Source: Oxalobacteraceae bacterium (GTDB lineage Bacteria > Pseudomonadota > Gammaproteobacteria > Burkholderiales > Burkholderiaceae_D). From it: a stretch of DNA of 9,694 bases. Below, piece by piece: positions 6,380-9,694 of this stretch (the first letter of the stretch is position 1; every line of letters starts with the position of its first letter). Made by a program: the position numbers and the translations under genes. The stretch is from contig CANKWG010000074.1 in the NCBI GenBank assembly GCA_947487325.1, forward strand, positions 1-9,694. Direction: 5' to 3'. The notes beneath the pieces were generated by a model. It was not told the origin of the DNA and ran no database searches. It was given only the letters and a program-made list of their open reading frames with translations.

Positions 6380-7515
6380 CAATGTCTCTCCACCCATCGA
6401 CATGCACTGATGGCAGCAAATAGGAATAAGGCACTCGGTGCAATAGCCGTCATGAAAGGCGGCCAAGTGTTAAGCAAACCGATATGCGAAAAAAGGCTGT
6501 TGAGCAGTTGAAAGGATACGCCGATCATGATGCCTACAAAAATTTTCAGTGACAAACCGCCACTGCGCGACTGAAGATAAGCAAACGGCAATGCCAGCGA
6601 CATCATCACAAACACTGCCAGCGGATACAAAAGTTTGGTCCACAAGGCGATGTCATAGCGATCCGTCCGCTGACGATTTTCTTCCAGATGCTTGGTGAAG
6701 ACGATCAGATCTAGCGCCGACATCCTGGCGGGATCGGAGATCAGGACAGCCATGATCTCTGGCGTGATTTCCGATTCAAGTATGCTGGAATCAAACTTGT
6801 ACTGCGTGATGATGGCGGACTGACCGGAATTCCTTTGACCCGCATCCCGGACAAATCGCATCTCTTTAACTCTGTCTAGACGCCACCGGTTGTTGTCCAG
6901 AAAATGGGCTTCATCTGCTGTAATCAGAGTCATCAGGCGCATCTGGTTATCAACCTCATAAACCCAGACCGATCGAAGCTCACCACTGAGCTCTACCTTG
7001 CCTGCGTTCAGAAATCGCGAACCGGTGATTTGCTTGGTAACAGGATCGCGAAGCACATCCTTGGCCCACAAGCCTGAGCGAAATTCGGATGAAATGGTCG
7101 CACCTTGAAGACGTCGCTTAGAACTCTCCCGAAAATCATTGAAGCGCGGCGCAATGAATTCACCCAGGACAAAAGTCAGCACGGCAAACGCGATCGCAAT
7201 CGGTAACAGCATGCGAATAACACCGGACATCGACAGCGAGGATGCGCGCATGACAGTGAATTCGGAACGTGCGGCGAGCTGGGCCATCACGTAAATCGTA
7301 CCGATCAGCGCTGCAATAGGCATGATCTGGTAGGCGTAATTCGGCAACCCGAGCGAGACGTACATGAAAGCATGCTCGACGCGATAACCACCCTGCCCGA
7401 CCGACTTGATCTCGCTCATCATGTCGAGAAAAGCGAACAGTGCCAGAAAGGCGATTAGAACAAAAGCGACGGAACGGTAAATTTCGCCGGCAAAATAACG
7501 CCGAAGCACTGTCAT
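6379..7515 (-). CDS. lptG: LPS export ABC transporter permease LptG
   Basis: This 378-residue inner-membrane protein pairs with LptF and the LptB ATPase to pull LPS out of the inner membrane and pass it to LptC and the periplasmic bridge. The family plan of three N-terminal and three C-terminal membrane spans around a periplasmic beta-jellyroll is visible. Spans lie near residues 15-33, 60-80, 99-120, 296-315, 324-342 and 354-372, with the soluble domain about 140-270. The length is close to E. coli LptG (360). The ATG at 7515 shares ATGA with the lptF stop and has a strong GGAGG site 6 bases upstream (7522-7526). The longer frame starting at 7566 is not needed and lies inside lptF. I assign LptG rather than LptF from its second position in the pair and its overall character. 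Confidence 0.9.
   Translation of the reverse strand: MTVLRRYFAGEIYRSVAFVLIAFLALFAFLDMMSEIKSVGQGGYRVEHAFMYVSLGLPNYAYQIMPIAALIGTIYVMAQLAARSEFTVMRASSLSMSGVIRMLLPIAIAFAVLTFVLGEFIAPRFNDFRESSKRRLQGATISSEFRSGLWAKDVLRDPVTKQITGSRFLNAGKVELSGELRSVWVYEVDNQMRLMTLITADEAHFLDNNRWRLDRVKEMRFVRDAGQRNSGQSAIITQYKFDSSILESEITPEIMAVLISDPARMSALDLIVFTKHLEENRQRTDRYDIALWTKLLYPLAVFVMMSLALPFAYLQSRSGGLSLKIFVGIMIGVSFQLLNSLFSHIGLLNTWPPFMTAIAPSALFLFAAISACRWVERH
6386..6391 (-). promoter_or_regulatory. Ribosome binding site of cbiX
   Basis: On the minus strand, GGAGAG lies 6 bases before the ATG at 6379 and 12 before the alternative at 6373. It supports the upstream of the two starts. Confidence 0.65.
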
Positions 7516-8645
7516 GCTGCGCCTCCAGAACGCAACAGGATCATGCGACGCATCAGCGTCAACCAAGCCGATGGATGCCAGCGCATATTGGGGTTATTAC
7601 GCCAGAAAAATAACAAGACAATCAGCGCGCCCGCTGCCAAATGCAACGGCCACCATGACATTCCGAACGAAGCTTTACCCTGCGCCACCATCGCTTGCAT
7701 GATGCTGGTGACATTGAAGTAAGTAACCGCCAGCAGCAAGGCAATCATTAGATTGAGTGTGCGACCGCGCCGAGGATTCACAAAGCCCAGCGGAATTGCT
7801 AGAAGCATCTGCATCAGGCAGGTCAAGGGCGCGGAGATGCGAAACAGAAGCTCGGCAAGGTTGTTGGGAGTTGAATCCGCGATCAGTTCCGTCGTAGCGA
7901 GTACACGTGCAGACCTGTTTTCGGCAAGCTCCTTGGGATTACTTGCAATGATCACGGTGTAACGCTCGAAGTCCATAATGCGGAATTCGGGAGAGCCAGG
8001 CATACCGTCGTAGCGCCGGCCGTCGTGCAGCTGAAGCAGCTTGTCACCGCGGGCATCAATGCTCATGGTCCCTTCGCGTGCAAGGACTACACCACTTTCC
8101 TGATCTTTATTCTGACTAAGGAAAACATTTTTTACCTTAGTCGTGTCCGAAGAGAGTCCCTCGACAAAGAATACTTTTTCACCGTTGGCAGACTCCTGAA
8201 ATTTACCTGGAGAGACTCGTGAAATATCTTCCCGATTGCGAAAACGCTCCCGCTGTTCAGCAGAGTATTTTTGGGACCAAGGCGTCAGCCAAAAAGACAG
8301 AACCGCGGTCAGTATCACCATTGGCAACCCGACCTGCATGACCGGGCGCACCCAATCCATCAGCGAGACGCCTGAGGCAAACCAAACGACCATTTCGGAA
8401 TCCTGATAACTGCGGGCGACCACCATCAGCACCGCGATGAAAGTCGACAATGAGATCAGAACCGGCAAATTGATCAGTGACGCGAACCCGAGTAGCGAGA
8501 GGACATCGGAGGAGGCAATCTTGCCCGCAGCAGCATCGCCGAGGATACGTATCAGCGTGACCGATATGATGATGGTGAATAACGCCGTGAACACCGCGCC
8601 CATGGCACTGAGCAGTTCGCGGCGTATGGCGCGCTGAAAAATCAT
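7512..8645 (-). CDS. lptF: LPS export ABC transporter permease LptF
   Basis: This 377-residue inner-membrane permease is the partner of LptG in the LptB2FG exporter. It begins MIFQRAIRREL, a typical LptF start, and has hydrophobic spans near residues 14-35, 48-78 (long; includes the second span), 103-122, 268-290, 295-318 and 331-348. The periplasmic beta-jellyroll domain occupies about 125-265. The length matches E. coli LptF (366). The open frame runs back to 9062, but that part is antisense to pepA and has no family character, so the ATG at 8645 is chosen. No Shine-Dalgarno sequence precedes this ATG. The gene is divergent from pepA with 36 bases between start codons, an arrangement also known in E. 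coli. It is first in the lptF-lptG-cbiX unit. Confidence 0.91.
   Translation of the reverse strand: MIFQRAIRRELLSAMGAVFTALFTIIISVTLIRILGDAAAGKIASSDVLSLLGFASLINLPVLISLSTFIAVLMVVARSYQDSEMVVWFASGVSLMDWVRPVMQVGLPMVILTAVLSFWLTPWSQKYSAEQRERFRNREDISRVSPGKFQESANGEKVFFVEGLSSDTTKVKNVFLSQNKDQESGVVLAREGTMSIDARGDKLLQLHDGRRYDGMPGSPEFRIMDFERYTVIIASNPKELAENRSARVLATTELIADSTPNNLAELLFRISAPLTCLMQMLLAIPLGFVNPRRGRTLNLMIALLLAVTYFNVTSIMQAMVAQGKASFGMSWWPLHLAAGALIVLLFFWRNNPNMRWHPSAWLTLMRRMILLRSGGAA
7522..7526 (-). promoter_or_regulatory. Ribosome binding site of lptG
   Basis: GGAGG on the minus strand lies 6 bases before the lptG ATG, inside the final codons of lptF. It is the strongest ribosome site of the minus-strand operon. 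Confidence 0.7.
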
Positions 8646-8653
8646 TCGGAGAC

Positions 8654-8659
8654 TATAAT
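8654..8659 (+). promoter_or_regulatory. Predicted -10 element of pepA
   Basis: A perfect TATAAT lies 22 bases before the pepA ATG. Transcription would begin near 8666-8667, leaving a leader of about 15 bases that contains the ribosome site. No good -35 hexamer is seen at the usual distance (8631-8636 reads GCGCTG), so the promoter may rely on the -10 or on an activator. It overlaps the lptF -10-like element by four bases. Confidence 0.45.
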
Positions 8660-8670
8660 TGTGCGCATTA

Positions 8671-8676
8671 AAGGAG
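8671..8676 (+). promoter_or_regulatory. Ribosome binding site of pepA
   Basis: AAGGAG lies 5 bases before the ATG at 8682, within TAAAGGAGTG, a near-ideal Shine-Dalgarno match that fixes the pepA start. Confidence 0.8.
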
Positions 8677-8681
8677 TGAAC

Positions 8682-9694
8682 ATGGACTTTAGCATAAAAG
8701 CTTTTAATGCAAAAAACGCAATCGCCCAGCATAAAGCGGGGTGCATCGCTGTCGGCGTATTCGAAAACGGCAAGCTTTCGGCGGCCGCCAAGGCGCTCGA
8801 TGAGAAAGCCTCTCTCACCGCCGCCATCAAGAGTGGCGATATTTCTGGCAAGGCAGGCACGACCCTGCTCTTGCACCGTACCAACGGCAATGCCAAGCGC
8901 ATTTTGCTGGTCGGACTGGGTAACGAGTCTGAGGTATCGGATCGAAACTTCATCGCCGCTGCGCAAGCGGTAGCGCGCGTATTCGCAACGCTGGGCAGCA
9001 ACGATGCGCTGGTCGCGCTGCCTTTCGATGTCGTTCAGGGACGAGATGCCGACTGGGCACAACGCACCATGGTACTGGCGCTGCGCGAAAGTATCTACCG
9101 CGCTGATACCCTAAAGAGCAAGAAAGACGAAAATCGAAACGGTGTGACCAAGGTCACATTAGCGGTCGATGAAAGCCGCTTGGCGCACGCCCGTAAAACG
9201 CTGGCCCAAAGCGTTGCCTTGGCCAACGGTATGGATCTCAGCAAGACTCTGGGCAATCTTCCACCCAACATCTGTACCCCCACCTATCTGGCGACCACAG
9301 CAAAACAGCTGGGCAAAGAATTCAAACTTGGTGTCGAGGTCCTCGACCGCAAGCAACTCGAAGCCCTCAAGATGGGCAGCTTTTTGTCGGTGACCAACGG
9401 CAGTGATCAGCCACCGAAATTCATCATCCTGAGGCACATGGGTGGCAAGGCCAAAGATGCGCCGGTCGTCCTGGTCGGCAAAGGCATTACCTTCGACACC
9501 GGCGGCATTTCACTCAAGCCCGGCTCGGGCATGGATGAGATGAAGTACGACATGTGCGGTGCCGCCTCGGTCCTAGGCACCTTCCGCGCCATCGCCGAAA
9601 TGCAGCTGAACCTGAACGTCATTGGCGTTATCCCGACTTGCGAGAACATGCCATCCGGTAGCGCAACCCGCCCCGGCGACATCGTCACCTCCAT
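8682..9694 (+). CDS. pepA: Leucyl aminopeptidase (M17 family), 3' part beyond window
   Basis: The first 337 residues of a cytosolic M17 aminopeptidase are present, out of about 500 expected. It removes N-terminal residues from peptides using two metal ions. The N-terminal domain begins MDFSIKAFNAKNAI and the catalytic domain starts near residue 175. Active-site residues seen are K267 and D272 in VGKGITFDTGG, K279 in ISLKPG, and D290 in MKYDMCGAASV. They correspond to K270, D275, K282 and D293 of E. coli PepA, a constant offset of three. The motif NTDAEGRL with the remaining metal ligands and catalytic arginine should lie just past the window end. The frame stays open to the last base, so the gene is cut by the window rather than broken. 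E. coli PepA also binds DNA as a regulator and recombination factor; whether this one does cannot be told here. Confidence 0.93.
   Translation, partial: MDFSIKAFNAKNAIAQHKAGCIAVGVFENGKLSAAAKALDEKASLTAAIKSGDISGKAGTTLLLHRTNGNAKRILLVGLGNESEVSDRNFIAAAQAVARVFATLGSNDALVALPFDVVQGRDADWAQRTMVLALRESIYRADTLKSKKDENRNGVTKVTLAVDESRLAHARKTLAQSVALANGMDLSKTLGNLPPNICTPTYLATTAKQLGKEFKLGVEVLDRKQLEALKMGSFLSVTNGSDQPPKFIILRHMGGKAKDAPVVLVGKGITFDTGGISLKPGSGMDEMKYDMCGAASVLGTFRAIAEMQLNLNVIGVIPTCENMPSGSATRPGDIVTS

Larger units (their letters stand above)
8652..8680 (-). promoter_or_regulatory. Predicted lptF promoter
   Basis: On the minus strand, TTCACT (8680-8675) and TATAGT (8657-8652) are separated by exactly 17 bases. 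They match sigma-70 consensus at 4 of 6 and 5 of 6 positions. With a 6-base discriminator, transcription would begin at 8645, the A of the lptF ATG, giving a leaderless message. The -35-like element overlaps the pepA ribosome site region. Confidence 0.45.

Noticed and set aside
6380..6466. N-terminal extension of cbiX with several cysteines and histidines, possibly metal-binding
   Set aside because: This segment is the other-frame reading of the lptG 3' end. The ATG at 6379 with GGAGAG 6 bases upstream and a TGATG overlap explains the start without it.
8642..9001. A 119-codon minus-strand frame opposite pepA
   Set aside because: It lies wholly over the pepA N-terminal domain and the lptF/pepA gap, with no domain or ribosome site. 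It is a shadow.
8646..9062. N-terminal extension of lptF by about 139 codons
   Set aside because: The added part is antisense to pepA, has no LptF character, and would run past the well-supported pepA start. The family start MIFQRAIRREL at 8645 fits.

Overview
The window looks like chromosome of a Gram-negative proteobacterium, most likely a betaproteobacterium of the Burkholderiales. LptF and LptG, the inner-membrane permeases for LPS export, imply an LPS outer membrane. The order cysI, DUF934, [4Fe-4S]-type cysH, cysD, cysN, cobA is one I associate with beta- and some gammaproteobacteria. The lineage is an inference from gene content and general protein character, not from a database match. 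Base composition and codon use look even throughout. There are no rRNA or tRNA genes, insertion sequences, CRISPR arrays or obvious repeats, and no gene-free stretch over 300 bases.

Left part (17-6011, + strand): an assimilatory sulfate reduction operon. In pathway order, CysD/CysN make adenylyl sulfate (APS) from sulfate and ATP, CysH reduces APS to sulfite, and CysI, a siroheme/[4Fe-4S] enzyme, reduces sulfite to sulfide. CobA (SUMT) makes precorrin-2 for the siroheme of CysI. A DUF934 protein sits between cysI and cysH. The first five genes are joined by stop/start overlaps of 1 to 8 bases. CysH carries the cysteine pairs of the APS-type enzyme, and CysN has no fused APS kinase, so the encoded route appears to skip PAPS. 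No CysJ-type flavoprotein and no precorrin-2 dehydrogenase lie inside the window.

Middle and right part (6008-8645, - strand): lptF, lptG and cbiX, again joined by stop/start overlaps. LptF and LptG are the two permeases of the LptB2FG transporter. CbiX is a short sirohydrochlorin chelatase that could insert iron to finish siroheme. It belongs functionally with the cys operon but is coupled to lptG on the opposite strand, and its 3' end overlaps that of cobA by 4 bases.

Right edge (8682-9694, + strand): the first 337 codons of pepA (leucyl aminopeptidase), divergent from lptF across a 36-base gap. That gap holds overlapping -10-like elements on the two strands and a good ribosome binding site for pepA. 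The predicted lptF start of transcription falls on its start codon.

This is mostly a conventional housekeeping region. The points most worth a second look are the cysteine-free DUF934 protein next to a sulfite reductase with no visible reductase partner, the placement of cbiX in the lptFG operon, and the compact lptF/pepA promoter region.
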